DNA from: Haloarcula pellucida
GTDB taxonomy: Archaea; Halobacteriota; Halobacteria; Halobacteriales; Haloarculaceae
DNA length: 64,000 nucleotides
Reading direction: 5' to 3'
Assembly: GCF_014647235.1 (NCBI RefSeq)
Contig: NZ_BMOU01000004.1
Coordinates: 248,379 to 312,378, forward strand
The notes beneath the pieces are model-generated. The model did no database searches and was not told where the DNA came from. It worked only from the letters and a program-made list of their open reading frames with translations. A program made the position numbers and the translations under genes. Shown in pieces: positions 44,513-56,610 of this stretch. The stretch's first letter is position 1. Every line of letters starts with the position of its first letter.

Positions 44513-45553
44513 TCAGGTCGACGGCGTCGGCGTCTCGTTGGTGGGCGTGGCCGTCTCGTTAGTCGGTTCGTCGTCCTCGTCAGACTCGCCGTCAGTCACG
44601 GGTGGCCCGGGGAGGTGTTCGGGCGCGTCTCCCGCCGCGAGAAACGAGAGGAGGTTGCCGACGAACGCCTCGTTGTCGGCGTCGTACACCTCCGACCGTT
44701 CGAGCAGGGTCGTGTCGGCGACGAACACGAGGTTCTCCGTGCGGGCGACGGTGGGGTACTGGCCGGCCCGACGGGAGTCGAGCGTCCGCGTCCCCGGGAC
44801 GGACTGGTACACCACCTCGGCGTCGCTGGTTCGGCGGACGGCGACGTAGCCGCCGGCGTCGAACGTGACCGTCTCGGCGCCGTCGGTCAGCGGGTCGTCG
44901 CCCCGCGGCGAACTGTAGATGCTCTTGAAATTGTTGTCGGTGGCCGTATCGTCGACGTTGAACAGCGGTTCGGCGCCGATGCGGACGCCGTAGGACTCGG
45001 TCAAGTTGTTCGCACCGAAGGAGACGGTGGTGGCTCCCCCGCCGAACAGGCCCGTCGAGACGCGCGACTGGGTCGGTTCGGCGAGGACGACCACGTGACC
45101 GCCCGCGGCCGTGAAGTTGCGGATTACCGCCCGTTCGCCGGCGGAGAATCCCTCCGTCGGTTGGACGACCAGCAGGCCCGACCGGCCCGCGAGCGTCCGG
45201 TTGTACGGCTGGTCGCTGTCCACGTCGTCGGAGAACGTCACCGTGTGCCCGGCACGGAACGCGGCTTCGACGGCGGGTTCCAGATCCGACCGCTCGAACT
45301 GGTTGCCGTGGTCGGCGTCGACGAGGATGCGAGCGTCCCCGCGCTCGACGGCTATCCGCCCCGTCTCGGGGTCGACGTCGGGGTTGACACGGTCAGGTTG
45401 GAACTGCGCCGGGGACTGCCCCTCGATGCCGACGCCGTCCGGTGTCCCGACCGTCCCGCCGACGACGAGACCCAGTAGCGCGGTCCCGCCGACGAGCAGG
45501 ACGGCGACCACGATGTACGTCGCGACCAGCGTGACGACGCGCCCCTCAGTCAT
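44513..45553 (-). CDS. DUF4350-type membrane-anchored protein
   Basis: A 346-residue protein with one N-terminal membrane helix (VTLVATYIVVAVLLVGGTAL) and a large extracellular domain. The stretches ARILVDADHGNQFERSDLEP, LVVVQPTEGFSAGERAVIRN and FTAAGGHVVVLAEPTQSRVS give the DUF4350/GldG-like alpha-beta pattern. The tail is Thr/Glu-rich (DDEPTNETATPTNETPTPST), with several NxT/S sites that could be glycosylated. Its start overlaps the sppA stop by eight bases (ATGACTGA), so it is translated with SppA and may assist or be processed by it (inference). Confidence 0.75.
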   Translation of the reverse strand: MTEGRVVTLVATYIVVAVLLVGGTALLGLVVGGTVGTPDGVGIEGQSPAQFQPDRVNPDVDPETGRIAVERGDARILVDADHGNQFERSDLEPAVEAAFRAGHTVTFSDDVDSDQPYNRTLAGRSGLLVVQPTEGFSAGERAVIRNFTAAGGHVVVLAEPTQSRVSTGLFGGGATTVSFGANNLTESYGVRIGAEPLFNVDDTATDNNFKSIYSSPRGDDPLTDGAETVTFDAGGYVAVRRTSDAEVVYQSVPGTRTLDSRRAGQYPTVARTENLVFVADTTLLERSEVYDADNEAFVGNLLSFLAAGDAPEHLPGPPVTDGESDEDDEPTNETATPTNETPTPST

Positions 45554-46490
45554 AGACGTACACCTCTCCGTCGGTGGCGTTCCCCGCCGGGACGCCCCAG
45601 ACGGCGTAGTACTCGACTGGCTGCTGGAACGCCTGCTCCGGCGTGTCCTCGGGCCGGTCGACGTAGACGACGTCGCCCTCGACCCGTTCGACGGTCCCGT
45701 CTAGAACGAGGACCTGCACGGGGCGCTGGGTATCTGCGTAGACCACGTCGTACTGGTCGTCTTCGATGTCCGGGGAGAGCGCGGCGGCCCGTTCGATGGC
45801 CACCCCGATGTCACCGATGCGGTCGGCAAAGCCGTTCTGGACCGCGCGGGTACCGAGATAGGTTCGGCCGTTGGCGACGTCGTCCCGGCCCAGCGTGAGT
45901 TCGTCGCCGCGGTGGCGCATCACCGTGCCGACGAACGCTCGTTGGAGCGTCTCGATGTCCCGCCGGAGACTGTCGAGGCTTATCTGGGCCTTGTCGGGGC
46001 CCGAGCGGACGAACTGCTCTTGCTGTCGTGCGGTGTCCTCGATGACGCTTCGGGGTACCTGCACGATGACGCCGATGCTGCCGACGTTCGAACTCGGCTT
46101 GACGACGATCTCGTCGGCCGGCGAGATACCGAAGTACCCGCCGGACGCGGCGGTCCCCTCGACGTAGGCGACCACCGGCATCTCGCTTGCGGTCCGGTTG
46201 ACCGCCAGATACAACTCCTCGCTCGCGTCGACGGGACCACCGGGACTGTCGACGCGGAGGACGACCGCACCGATGGAGTCGTTGTCCCGTATCTGTCTGA
46301 GTCGCTGCGTGACGGCGGCCACGTTGGCGTCGGTGGTGCCGCCGCGAAGCGTGACGACGGCGACGCTCTGGCGGTCGCCGCCCGCGCTGGCGGTCACGTC
46401 CCAGACGACCGGCCCCAGAACGACCGCCGTCACGACGGCGGCGGTGACGACGACCACGTACGCGGCCGTGGTAGTTGGTGACAATTTCAT
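45546..46490 (-). CDS. sppA: Signal peptide peptidase SppA-type S49 protease
   Basis: A 314-residue membrane-bound serine protease that degrades signal peptides or membrane-protein fragments. The N-terminal helix AAYVVVVTAAVVTAVVLGPV anchors it. The catalytic serine is probably Ser116 in EGTAASGGYFGISPAD, and the general-base lysine is probably Lys167 in RSGPDKAQISLDS, 51 residues later, as in bacterial SppA (S147-K199 in Bacillus). VLRVDSPGGPVDASEELY is also conserved. The C-terminal 70 residues or so have a beta-rich NfeD-like feel, but this is not certain. First gene of a two-gene operon. Confidence 0.92.
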   Translation of the reverse strand: MKLSPTTTAAYVVVVTAAVVTAVVLGPVVWDVTASAGGDRQSVAVVTLRGGTTDANVAAVTQRLRQIRDNDSIGAVVLRVDSPGGPVDASEELYLAVNRTASEMPVVAYVEGTAASGGYFGISPADEIVVKPSSNVGSIGVIVQVPRSVIEDTARQQEQFVRSGPDKAQISLDSLRRDIETLQRAFVGTVMRHRGDELTLGRDDVANGRTYLGTRAVQNGFADRIGDIGVAIERAAALSPDIEDDQYDVVYADTQRPVQVLVLDGTVERVEGDVVYVDRPEDTPEQAFQQPVEYYAVWGVPAGNATDGEVYVYD

Positions 46491-46542
46491 TTACATTGAC
46501 ACTATCTGCGGTAGGTGCCACCGGACGAATAGCTTTGGGGAG

Positions 46543-48774
<2,232 letters not shown>

Positions 48775-48782
48775 CTACGTCA

Positions 48783-48789
48783 CACCTCC
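48783..48789 (-). promoter_or_regulatory. Strong Shine-Dalgarno site of the PGF-CTERM gene
   Basis: GGAGGTG, fully complementary to the CACCTCC end of 16S rRNA, eight bases upstream of ATG at 48774. It is unusual here, because most starts in the window look leaderless or overlap the previous gene. Confidence 0.7.
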
Positions 48790-49004
48790 CTGTCAAAGCT
48801 CACGGAGCGGTAGCGCGTCGACACGGTGAAAACGGCTGCAAGGCGGGACGGAACCATCGATGTCCGTAGTCGGGGCCCCCCAGTGGTTTGTTATGGCCGC
48901 GTTGTGTCGGTAAGGCCCGCTTTCCCGTTTCCGTTGTATACACCTTGTATTATCGGGCGGCCGACAAAGCTCGCTATAACAATAGCTGACTCGCCACTAG
49001 TCGG

Positions 49005-50444
49005 ATGCGAATGACCGACATCCCGCCGGTTTCTCGCCGAGCAGTACTAAAACACGGGGCCGTGGCCCTCGCGCTCGCGACCGGTGGTCGCGCCCTCGGG
49101 CGGGCACGCGCCCAGCAGCGCCACCCGTTGCTCACGACCGACTTCGAGAGTCCGAGCCGCTATGCCGACCCCGACGAACGCCTCGACGACTTCGAGGACG
49201 TAGACGCGTGGAGCGAGGACGAGGGGTCGCTGAGCGCGGACACGAACGAAGTGTACCGCGGGTCACAGTCCGCGAGGCTCTCGACGCCCGCGAACAGCGA
49301 CGCGGACGCGCTCGCCATCAGCAGAGAGTTCGACGAGTTGGACCTCTCGGACCGCGACCTCTCTCTCGCGCTCCGTCTCGGGGACCCGGACACCGAGCAA
49401 CTCGTCGTCGAGGTGGAAGACGACGAGGGCGACTACGTCGAGATGAACCGCCGGACCATCTCGCCGACGTACGGCTGGTTCCGCATCGACCTCGGCGTCA
49501 CCGACGAGACCGGCGACCCGGACCTCTCCTCGGTCGAGGAGATACGGATTCGCTTCAACCGGGACTCCGACGACCCGATGCTCGTCTGGCTGGACGACCT
49601 CGGGACGACGCCGCGGGTCGACGGCGGCCGTGTCGTCCTCACGTTCGACGACGGTGGCATCACACAGTATACGCGTGCGCTCCCGGTTCTGGAGTCGTTC
49701 GGGTTCCCCGCAGTCACGTGTGTCAACACGGGGCGAGCCGACAGAGACGACTACCTCGGCGAGTCCGAGATGCGCGAGATGCGGGCCGCTGGCTGGGAAA
49801 TCGGGAGCCACACCGTCGACCACCGAGACCTCCCGGAACTCTCGAACGACGAAGCGAGGCGACAGGTCGCCGACGCCAAGCAGTGGCTCCTCGACCGCGG
49901 ATTCGAGGTCGGGTCGGCGATATTCACGTACCCGTGGAGCGGCACCTCGCCGCGAATCCGTAGCATCGTCAGCGACCACCACTATCTGGCGTTCACCGAC
50001 GGCAGTATGCCACACGGCGCCCGGTTGACCGGGCCGCTCACCGTGGGTCGCGTGTTCGGCGAGAACCGCGACCGGGTCGAGACGACGTTGGACCTCGCCG
50101 AGAAGTACGGGCAGACGGTCGTACTGGCCTACCATCAGGTCGGGGCGGGCGGCTGGATATCGGAGTCGGCCTTCCGGGAGACGATGAACGGCATCGCCGA
50201 ACGAGGGCTCGACGTCATCAAACCGTCGACGCTGCTGACGGAGTTGCTCGACCCGCCGGTGACCGAAATCGAACCGCTATCGGTCCCCCGGGTCGTCGCC
50301 CGCGACGGCGACATCGAACTCGCCGACGTCCAGCGGGCCGTCCACTGGAACGAGCAGGACGCCTACGTCCCCCGGACGAACGGGGAGAAGATGGACGACG
50401 AGACGCTGGCAGAGATACTCGAGATGTGGGAGAACGGTCGTTAG
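49005..50444 (+). CDS. Tat-exported polysaccharide deacetylase family protein
   Basis: A 479-residue protein. The Tat signal is SRRAVLKHGAVALALATGG (Arg11-Arg12), without a lipobox cysteine. An N-terminal beta domain (about 45-200) of carbohydrate-binding type precedes a NodB domain: VVLTFDDGG (Asp215, Asp216) and HTVDH (His269, His273) form the metal site. The C-terminal block VVLAYHQVGAGGWISESAF is also typical. It likely removes acetyl groups from an extracellular glycan. A CTATAACAA box (48974-48982) is about 27 bases before ATG, giving a leaderless message. It is divergent from the PGF-CTERM gene. Confidence 0.9.
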   Translation: MRMTDIPPVSRRAVLKHGAVALALATGGRALGRARAQQRHPLLTTDFESPSRYADPDERLDDFEDVDAWSEDEGSLSADTNEVYRGSQSARLSTPANSDADALAISREFDELDLSDRDLSLALRLGDPDTEQLVVEVEDDEGDYVEMNRRTISPTYGWFRIDLGVTDETGDPDLSSVEEIRIRFNRDSDDPMLVWLDDLGTTPRVDGGRVVLTFDDGGITQYTRALPVLESFGFPAVTCVNTGRADRDDYLGESEMREMRAAGWEIGSHTVDHRDLPELSNDEARRQVADAKQWLLDRGFEVGSAIFTYPWSGTSPRIRSIVSDHHYLAFTDGSMPHGARLTGPLTVGRVFGENRDRVETTLDLAEKYGQTVVLAYHQVGAGGWISESAFRETMNGIAERGLDVIKPSTLLTELLDPPVTEIEPLSVPRVVARDGDIELADVQRAVHWNEQDAYVPRTNGEKMDDETLAEILEMWENGR

Positions 50445-52690
50445 AACAGCCGTTCCAGCAGGCCACGTTTGCGGTGTTTCTCCGCCATCAACACGGAACA
50501 GTCCACGTCGTCGACGAGGTCCATGACCACCGACCCGGAGACGAGGCGGCGTAACAGGCCCTCCTCGGTCGCCCCGACGAGCAACAGCGTGGCGTCCTCG
50601 GCGGCCGCCGCGATAGCCGACTCGACGTCGCCCTCCTCTACGCGTATCTCGGCGTCGGCGAGGCCGTGGTCCGCCGTCCACTCTTCGAGGAACGCCTCGG
50701 CCTCCTCGCGGCCGTCGTCGGTGACGTTGAGCACGGTCACCTCGGAGTCGTACTCGGCTTGGAGCATCTGTGCCACCGACGCCGAGAGGTCCGAGTCCGG
50801 GCCCCCGGCGGTCGGGAGGAGGATGCGCGAGGGGTCGAACCCGCGGTCACGCAGGACGAGGAAGTCACAGGGGACCGCCTCGGTGAGTTCGTCCATCGCG
50901 GACTCGGCGCGGCCGGGCGACCCGTGCGCGTCGGGCCCCCACCCCATCACGACGAGGTTTGCCGTGTGGGTCCGGGCCGCGTCGAAGATGGCCTCGAAGG
51001 ACTTGTGCGAGATGATGGTGTGCGTCTCGACGTCGACGCCGAACGTCTCCGCGTCCTCGCGGGCGCGGTCTAAGAGCTGCTCGGAGGTCTCGTCTATCTC
51101 GTCGGCCCGTTCGGCGGCGCCGGCCAGCGCCGTCTGGTCGGGCACGGTGACGATGTGCGTGGCAACGACGGTGCCGCCGCGCTGTTTGGCCAGCGCGCTG
51201 GCCAGCGTGATGAGGTCCTTCTCGTGTTCGGGGTTGGCAAGCGGCACCATCACGCGGTACTGCCCGCCGTCCGGTTGGACGCCGGCGGCGGCGCTGACGG
51301 CCGCGTCGGGCAGTTCCTCCGAGCGCGAGAGGACGTGTTCCGAGAGGATGCCCTGTTTCTCGGTGCGGGTGCGGGCGTACAGGACGTACCACAGTATCGC
51401 CGCGCCAGCGATACCGAACGAGAGAAACAGCGCGTCCGTGGCGACGAACGCCAGCAGGGCGAACGAGAGCAGGCCGCCGAGAATCGGGAGCAGCGGGAAC
51501 AGCGGGACGGTGAAGTCGGGGGCGTACTCCTTTGGGTTGACGTAGCGCATCACGAGGAGCGCCCCGTTGAGCAGGCCGTAGATGATGAGGTGGAGGCCCG
51601 AGGCAGCCCCGGAGAGCAACGTCAGGTCCCCGACGACGATGAACAGCAGGATGAGGCCGCCCGTGATGCCGATAGCCCGGTAAGGTGTGCCGAACCGGGG
51701 ATGAATCTCGTTGAGTGCCGGCGTGACGATGCGGTCACGGCCCATCGCGAAGTTGATGCGCGAGGACGCGAGGATGGAGGCGTTCGCCGAGGAGGCCGTG
51801 GCGAGGAGACCGCCGAACAGGAGCGCGCCGCCCATGGCGGCCCCCTGCAGGTACTGGCCCACCTCGACGACGGCGATGGGGGCCGTCTCGCCGGGTGCGA
51901 GGTTCTCGTAGAGCCCCGCGATGAACCCCTGCGGGACGGCGGCGCTCATGATGACAAGCACCAGCGCGTAGATGACCGTCACGAGGACGACGCTCCCGAT
52001 GACGGCCCGCGGGAGGTTCTTTCCGGGGTCCTGTATCTCCTCGGCGACGCTCGTAATCTGGACGAAGCCCAGATAGGAGACGAAGATGAGTCCCGTCGTC
52101 TCCAGCGTCGTCACGACGCTCCGAGCCTCCGGGAGGTTCTCGGGGGCGGCCCGAAGCGTGCCGAGCAACGTGAACACGGCGAGGATAGCCACCAGCAGGA
52201 CGACGATGGCGTTCTGCAGGCGCCCCGTCTCCTTGGCGCCGACGTAGTTGATGAAGACGAACAGCGCCGCGCCGGCCAACGCCACGAGTTTGACGGCGGA
52301 CATCGACACCGGGCCGACGCCGACGGTCCCGGAGAGGCCGAAGATACGGGCGATGTAGCGGCCGAACCCGACCATGTAGAACGCGCTCGCGAAGGCCAGT
52401 CCCAGCCAGTTGGCCCACCCGGCGACCGAGCCAAAGAGCGGCCCGAGCGCGTGGTTGACGTAGTAGTACGCCCCGCCCGACTTCGGCATCGCAGTTCCGA
52501 GTTCGCTGGCCGACAACGCCGTAAACATCGCGATGACGCCACCCAGCACGAACGCGACGGAGGCCATCGACCCGGCCTTGATGATGGCGTCGCCGGGGAG
52601 GACGAAGATGCCCGCTCCGATCATCGTCCCCACGCCGATGGTCAGCGCGGCCAGTGGTCCGAGGTCCTTCGCGAGTTCCTCGTCGCTCAT
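50441..52690 (-). CDS. APC-family amino acid permease fused to two UspA domains
   Basis: A 749-residue fusion. Residues 1-450 or so form a 12-helix amino acid-polyamine-cation transporter (GVGTMIGAGIFVLPGDAIIK is the helix-1 motif, and SANASILASSRINFAMGRD lies in helix 8 and the following loop). Two universal stress protein domains follow (about 475-620 and 621-749). The second has the nucleotide-binding pattern VGATEEGLLRRLVSGSV. The UspA part may sense ATP or cyclic nucleotide and gate transport, as proposed for related fusions. The substrate is unknown. It overlaps the adjacent uspA gene by four bases (ATGA) and converges with the deacetylase. Confidence 0.92.
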   Translation of the reverse strand: MSDEELAKDLGPLAALTIGVGTMIGAGIFVLPGDAIIKAGSMASVAFVLGGVIAMFTALSASELGTAMPKSGGAYYYVNHALGPLFGSVAGWANWLGLAFASAFYMVGFGRYIARIFGLSGTVGVGPVSMSAVKLVALAGAALFVFINYVGAKETGRLQNAIVVLLVAILAVFTLLGTLRAAPENLPEARSVVTTLETTGLIFVSYLGFVQITSVAEEIQDPGKNLPRAVIGSVVLVTVIYALVLVIMSAAVPQGFIAGLYENLAPGETAPIAVVEVGQYLQGAAMGGALLFGGLLATASSANASILASSRINFAMGRDRIVTPALNEIHPRFGTPYRAIGITGGLILLFIVVGDLTLLSGAASGLHLIIYGLLNGALLVMRYVNPKEYAPDFTVPLFPLLPILGGLLSFALLAFVATDALFLSFGIAGAAILWYVLYARTRTEKQGILSEHVLSRSEELPDAAVSAAAGVQPDGGQYRVMVPLANPEHEKDLITLASALAKQRGGTVVATHIVTVPDQTALAGAAERADEIDETSEQLLDRAREDAETFGVDVETHTIISHKSFEAIFDAARTHTANLVVMGWGPDAHGSPGRAESAMDELTEAVPCDFLVLRDRGFDPSRILLPTAGGPDSDLSASVAQMLQAEYDSEVTVLNVTDDGREEAEAFLEEWTADHGLADAEIRVEEGDVESAIAAAAEDATLLLVGATEEGLLRRLVSGSVVMDLVDDVDCSVLMAEKHRKRGLLERLF

Positions 52691-53121
52691 GTCACGTCCT
52701 CGCTGTCCTCGCCGTCTTCGTCGGCCGGGAGGACGACGACCGGTCGGTCGTTCCTCGTCACCAGCCGCAGTGCGACGTCGCCCGTCACCATCTGGACGAG
52801 TCGGTTCCCACCGCGCGGGACGACGACGACGGCGGAGGCGTCGACGTCCTCGGCGGCGTCGAATATCGTCTCGACGACGTCGGTGCCGTAGTAGATGTCC
52901 GTCTCGACGTCGCCGAGGACGGCCCGTGCCGCCTCGAACATCTCCTCGGCCTCTAGCTCTCGCTGTTCGACCCCTGCCTTGTCCGGCGCGCCGCCGGCCT
53001 TCTCGACGACGTGGACGAAGACGGCCTCGCCGTAGGACTGTCGGGCGAGCGCGCGAGCGGACGTCTCGGCGTCGTCCTCGCTCGCGACGGGGACGACGAC
53101 CCGTTCGAGCAGGTCAGCCAT
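52687..53121 (-). CDS. Universal stress protein UspA family
   Basis: A 144-residue single-domain UspA protein. MADLLERVVVPVASEDDAET is the first strand, and VVVVPRGGNRLVQMVTGDVA is the nucleotide-binding loop, here with a non-canonical GG spacing. ATG at 53121 is chosen; the open frame upstream lies in the promoter region. It is first in an operon with the permease-UspA fusion and divergent from trkA. A shared role in nucleotide-controlled transport is likely but inferred. Confidence 0.88.
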   Translation of the reverse strand: MADLLERVVVPVASEDDAETSARALARQSYGEAVFVHVVEKAGGAPDKAGVEQRELEAEEMFEAARAVLGDVETDIYYGTDVVETIFDAAEDVDASAVVVVPRGGNRLVQMVTGDVALRLVTRNDRPVVVLPADEDGEDSEDVT

Positions 53122-53310
53122 GGCACCGTCCCCCCGTGGCTCCCCCGTGCTGTCGGCGGTCTGACGACGTAACCGTGGCTGGCCAATACATATCCGGTTA
53201 CAGTCGCGCACAACCCTTAACCCTCACGTCTGCCGGCAGTTCGAGAGATGGAAATACACTTCACGCGGCCGGCTGAACGGGTCGGGTATGCACGACGCGG
53301 AGGGTCGCAG

Positions 53311-54642
53311 ATGTACGTCGTAATCGTCGGCGCCGGTGAGGTCGGGTCCGCCATCGCCGGGAGTCTGGCCGACACGCACGACGTCGCGGTCGTCGACATC
53401 GACGGCGACCGGGTCGAGGAACTCGTCTACGACGTCGACGTACTGGGCGTCGAGGGGGACGGCGCAGACCTCGAGACGCTGGCGGACGCGAACATCGAAC
53501 GGGCCGACATCCTCATCGCCAGCACGGACGACGACGAGACGAACATCGTCACCTGTGGCACCGCCATGACGGTGACGGACACGTTCACCATCTCCCGGGT
53601 CAAGAGCGCGAAGTTCCTCCGGACGTGGGAGCAATCGGAGCGCGCCTTCGGCGTCGACCACATGGTCGCGACGAACCTGCTGACCGCAGAGGCGATTACG
53701 CGAGTCGTCGGACTGCCTGCCGCACAGGACGTGGAGACGTTCGCCGACGGCCTCGTCCAGATGGCCGAGTTCGAGATAGCCGAGACGAGCCCCGTCGCCG
53801 ACCAGACCGTAGAGGAGGCCGACCGCTACGAGTCGCTGACGTTCGCGGCGATTCTGCGCGACGACGACGTCGTCATCCCGCGAGGAGAGACCGTACTCGA
53901 ACCCGGCGACGACGTCATCGTCATCGGCAGTCAGGAGAGCGTCCACACCTTCGCCCACGAGATAGCCCCCGACGTCGACGGCGCCCGGAACGTCCTCGTC
54001 GTCGGCGGGAGCGACGTCGGATACCACACCGCCCGACTACTACAGGACCGCGGCCTGAAACCCCGACTCGTCGAACAGAACCACGAGCGCGCCCGCGAAC
54101 TCGCGGAGGAACTGGAGGGGACCACGGTCTTAGAGAGCGACGCGACCGACCGGGAGTTCCTCGAACGCGAACACGTCGCCGACGTAGACATCGTCGTCGC
54201 GGCGCTGGACAACGACGAGAAGAACCTGCTCGCGAGTTTGCTGGCGAAGCGCCTCGGAGCGAACCGTGCCGTCGCCGTCGTCGACTCCGGGGCGTACGTC
54301 CCGCTGTTCGAGGCGGTCGGCGTCGACGTAGCGGTCAACCCGCGCGAGGCGACCGCAGAGGAGATAACGCGGTTCACCCGCGAGCATCAGGCCGAGAACG
54401 TCGCCATCATCGAGTCCGACCGCGCCGAAGTACTGGAGATAGAAGTGGGACCAGAGAGCGTCCTCGCGGACCGCCCCATCCGAGAGTCCGTCGACGACCT
54501 CCCCGAGGGCGTCGTCATCGGCGCCATCACCAGAGACGGCGAACTCGTCATCCCGCGCGGTGACACTGTCATCCAGCAGGGCGACCACGTCGTCCTGTTC
54601 GTCGACGCCGAGTCACTCGACGCCGCCAGCACCGTCCTCTGA
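53311..54642 (+). CDS. trkA: Trk potassium uptake protein TrkA
   Basis: A 443-residue cytoplasmic gating ring subunit for TrkH channels. It has two RCK units, each with an NAD/ATP-binding Rossmann part (YVVIVGAGEVGSAIAGSLAD with VVDID, and NVLVVGGSDVGYHTARLLQD) and a TrkA-C domain (VFDL-type ends VIPRGETVLEPGDDVIVIGS and VIPRGDTVIQQGDHVVLFVD). The start ATG 53311 has GGAGG seven bases before it and begins exactly at the Rossmann strand. An in-frame ATG at 53248 would add 21 residues and would be leaderless after a CTTAAC box. It is followed two bases later by trkH. Confidence 0.94.
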   Translation: MYVVIVGAGEVGSAIAGSLADTHDVAVVDIDGDRVEELVYDVDVLGVEGDGADLETLADANIERADILIASTDDDETNIVTCGTAMTVTDTFTISRVKSAKFLRTWEQSERAFGVDHMVATNLLTAEAITRVVGLPAAQDVETFADGLVQMAEFEIAETSPVADQTVEEADRYESLTFAAILRDDDVVIPRGETVLEPGDDVIVIGSQESVHTFAHEIAPDVDGARNVLVVGGSDVGYHTARLLQDRGLKPRLVEQNHERARELAEELEGTTVLESDATDREFLEREHVADVDIVVAALDNDEKNLLASLLAKRLGANRAVAVVDSGAYVPLFEAVGVDVAVNPREATAEEITRFTREHQAENVAIIESDRAEVLEIEVGPESVLADRPIRESVDDLPEGVVIGAITRDGELVIPRGDTVIQQGDHVVLFVDAESLDAASTVL

Positions 54643-54644
54643 CC

Positions 54645-56216
54645 ATGCTCGGGGCGACGGCGCAGTCCCGCTCCCTCCGCGTCGACTGGCGAGCAGCGGT
54701 CTCGCTGGTCGGGAGCGTCGTGAAGTACCTCTCGGTGGCGATGCTCGCACCGATGCTGCTGGCGCTGTACTACGGCGAGGACGTCGGGGTCTTCGGCATC
54801 ACTATCGTGCTGACGGTTTTCGCGGGCATCGCTCTCGAACGTCTCGATACCGACCCCGACCTCGGGGCTCGCGAGGCGTTCCTGATGGTGTCGCTGACGT
54901 GGCTCGCCGTGACCGTCGTCGGGGCGGTGCCGTACGTGCTGGCGGGGATGGGCACCGAGTCGACGCTCGCGAACCCCGTCAACGCCTTGTTCGAGTCCAT
55001 GTCCGGCTTCACGACGACGGGAGCGACGGTCATGGGCAGTATCGGGTTCGAACGGCACTCGCACGCGCTGTTGCTCTGGCGGCAGTTGACCCAGTGGCTG
55101 GGCGGCATGGGTATCGTCGTCCTCGCTGTCGCCATCCTCCCGGAACTCTCCGTCGGGGGCGCGCAGTTGATGGACGCCGAGGCGCCCGGTCCCGGCATCG
55201 AAAAGCTCACGCCCCGTATCGCCGAGACGGCGCGAGCGCTGTGGCTGGCGTACCTCGGGTTCACCGTCCTCGAGTTCGTGCTCCTCTACGGCCTCCATCT
55301 GGCCGGGTTCGCCCCGAACATGGGGCTGTACAACGCCGTCGCCCACCCGCTGACGACGATGCCGACCGGCGGGTTCTCGCCGGCCGCCCGGTCCATCGAG
55401 GCGTTCTCTGCGGCGGTGCAGTGGGTCGTCATCCCGTTCATGGTCGTCGCCGGTACCAACTTCGCGCTCATCTGGCGGGCCACGCAGGGGAACCTCGACG
55501 TGTTCCACGAGGACAGCGAGTTCAGGTTCTACGCGGGCGTGATGGCCACGCTATCGGCCGTCATCGCGGGCCTGCTGTTCGCTGGTCTCGGTCCGGGCCT
55601 CGCATCGATTCCGGAGCAGGTCCTCCCCATCGACGGGAGTGCTGAGCGCTCGCTCCGGCACGCGACGTTTCAGGTCACCTCCATCGTCACGACGACGGGG
55701 TACGCCTCGATGGACTTCAACACGTGGAGTGACGCCACCAAGTACCTCCTCCTGTTCGGGATGTTCGTCGGCGGGTCCGCCGGGTCGACGGGCGGGGCGG
55801 TCAAGATGATCCGCTGGCTCGTCATCCTGAAGTCGCTCCGTCGGGAGCTATTCACGACGATTCACCCCGAGGCCGTCTCGCCGGTCCGGTTGGGCGGTCG
55901 CGTAATCGACGAGCGCGCGGTCCGTGGCATCTACGCCTTCACGCTGCTGTATCTGGTCCTCTTCTTCGTCAGCGTCGCAGTCGTCTTCTTCGACTGCGCC
56001 CGGGTCGGCTACTCGCTGTCCGTCCTCGAAGTGATGTCCGCCGTCGCCGCGACGCTCGGCAACGTCGGTCCCGGGTTCGGTGCCGTCGGCCCGATGAACG
56101 GGTACACGGACTTCGCGTGGACCAGTAAGGCGTACATGATATTCCTGATGTGGGCCGGTCGCCTGGAGATTCTCCCCGTGTTCGTCCTCCTGACTCGGGC
56201 CTACTGGCGTTCCTGA
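54645..56216 (+). CDS. trkH: TrkH-family potassium channel subunit 1
   Basis: A 523-residue membrane protein with four pore repeats. Filter segments are SGFTTTGATV (about 119-128), TMPTGGFSP (about 238), VTTTGYASMD (about 348) and GNVGPGFGAV (about 472). The short start MLGATAQSRSLRVDWRAAVS has an amphipathic look. Paired with trkA in one operon, it should import K+, central to the salt-in strategy of haloarchaea. A second trkH at 56611-58146 is clearly homologous along its whole length. Confidence 0.95.
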   Translation: MLGATAQSRSLRVDWRAAVSLVGSVVKYLSVAMLAPMLLALYYGEDVGVFGITIVLTVFAGIALERLDTDPDLGAREAFLMVSLTWLAVTVVGAVPYVLAGMGTESTLANPVNALFESMSGFTTTGATVMGSIGFERHSHALLLWRQLTQWLGGMGIVVLAVAILPELSVGGAQLMDAEAPGPGIEKLTPRIAETARALWLAYLGFTVLEFVLLYGLHLAGFAPNMGLYNAVAHPLTTMPTGGFSPAARSIEAFSAAVQWVVIPFMVVAGTNFALIWRATQGNLDVFHEDSEFRFYAGVMATLSAVIAGLLFAGLGPGLASIPEQVLPIDGSAERSLRHATFQVTSIVTTTGYASMDFNTWSDATKYLLLFGMFVGGSAGSTGGAVKMIRWLVILKSLRRELFTTIHPEAVSPVRLGGRVIDERAVRGIYAFTLLYLVLFFVSVAVVFFDCARVGYSLSVLEVMSAVAATLGNVGPGFGAVGPMNGYTDFAWTSKAYMIFLMWAGRLEILPVFVLLTRAYWRS

Positions 56217-56260
56217 TTCCTAGACAATACTTATTAGGAATGTAGTTTAATCATGACGTT

Positions 56261-56605
56261 GTGCTCGGGGCATCGTCGGTCTTCGAACTGTTAGCCGCGG
56301 ATTACCGGCGACAGATACTCCTCACCCTCTGTGATTCGGAGCATATCGAGGTCCCTGATGCGATATTGATGCGGGGAGCCCGTCACGGCCAATCACCCGC
56401 GATGGCCACCAGTGGAACGACGGCGGACTCGACAGTGACCATCGAACTGTATCACACCCACCTCCCGAAACTGGCACAAGCAGGACTCATAGAGTGGGAC
56501 CGTGACGCCGGCGTCGTCTCGCGAGGGCCGGAGTTCGAACAGATACGACCCATGATCTGCCTCCTCGCCGAGAACGAAGAGTGCGTCCCCGGCGACCTGG
56601 TCTGA
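56261..56605 (+). CDS. DUF7344-type winged-helix protein
   Basis: A 114-residue protein with a haloarchaeal winged-helix domain (VFELLAADYRRQILLTLCDS, IELYHTHLPKLAQAGLIEWD) resembling DUF7344 regulators. The start is GTG at 56261, 27-28 bases after ACTTATTAG (56229-56237), so it is leaderless. An ATG at 56253 is out of frame. It lies between the two trkH genes and converges with trkH2 with five bases between stops, so a role in K+ transport control is a reasonable inference. Confidence 0.82.
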   Translation: MLGASSVFELLAADYRRQILLTLCDSEHIEVPDAILMRGARHGQSPAMATSGTTADSTVTIELYHTHLPKLAQAGLIEWDRDAGVVSRGPEFEQIRPMICLLAENEECVPGDLV

Positions 56606-56610
56606 GCGGA

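Noticed and set aside
53248-53310. 21-residue N-terminal extension of TrkA
   Set aside because: The Rossmann strand begins at ATG 53311, which has a GGAGG site at correct spacing. The extension is not family-like, although a leaderless start there cannot be excluded.
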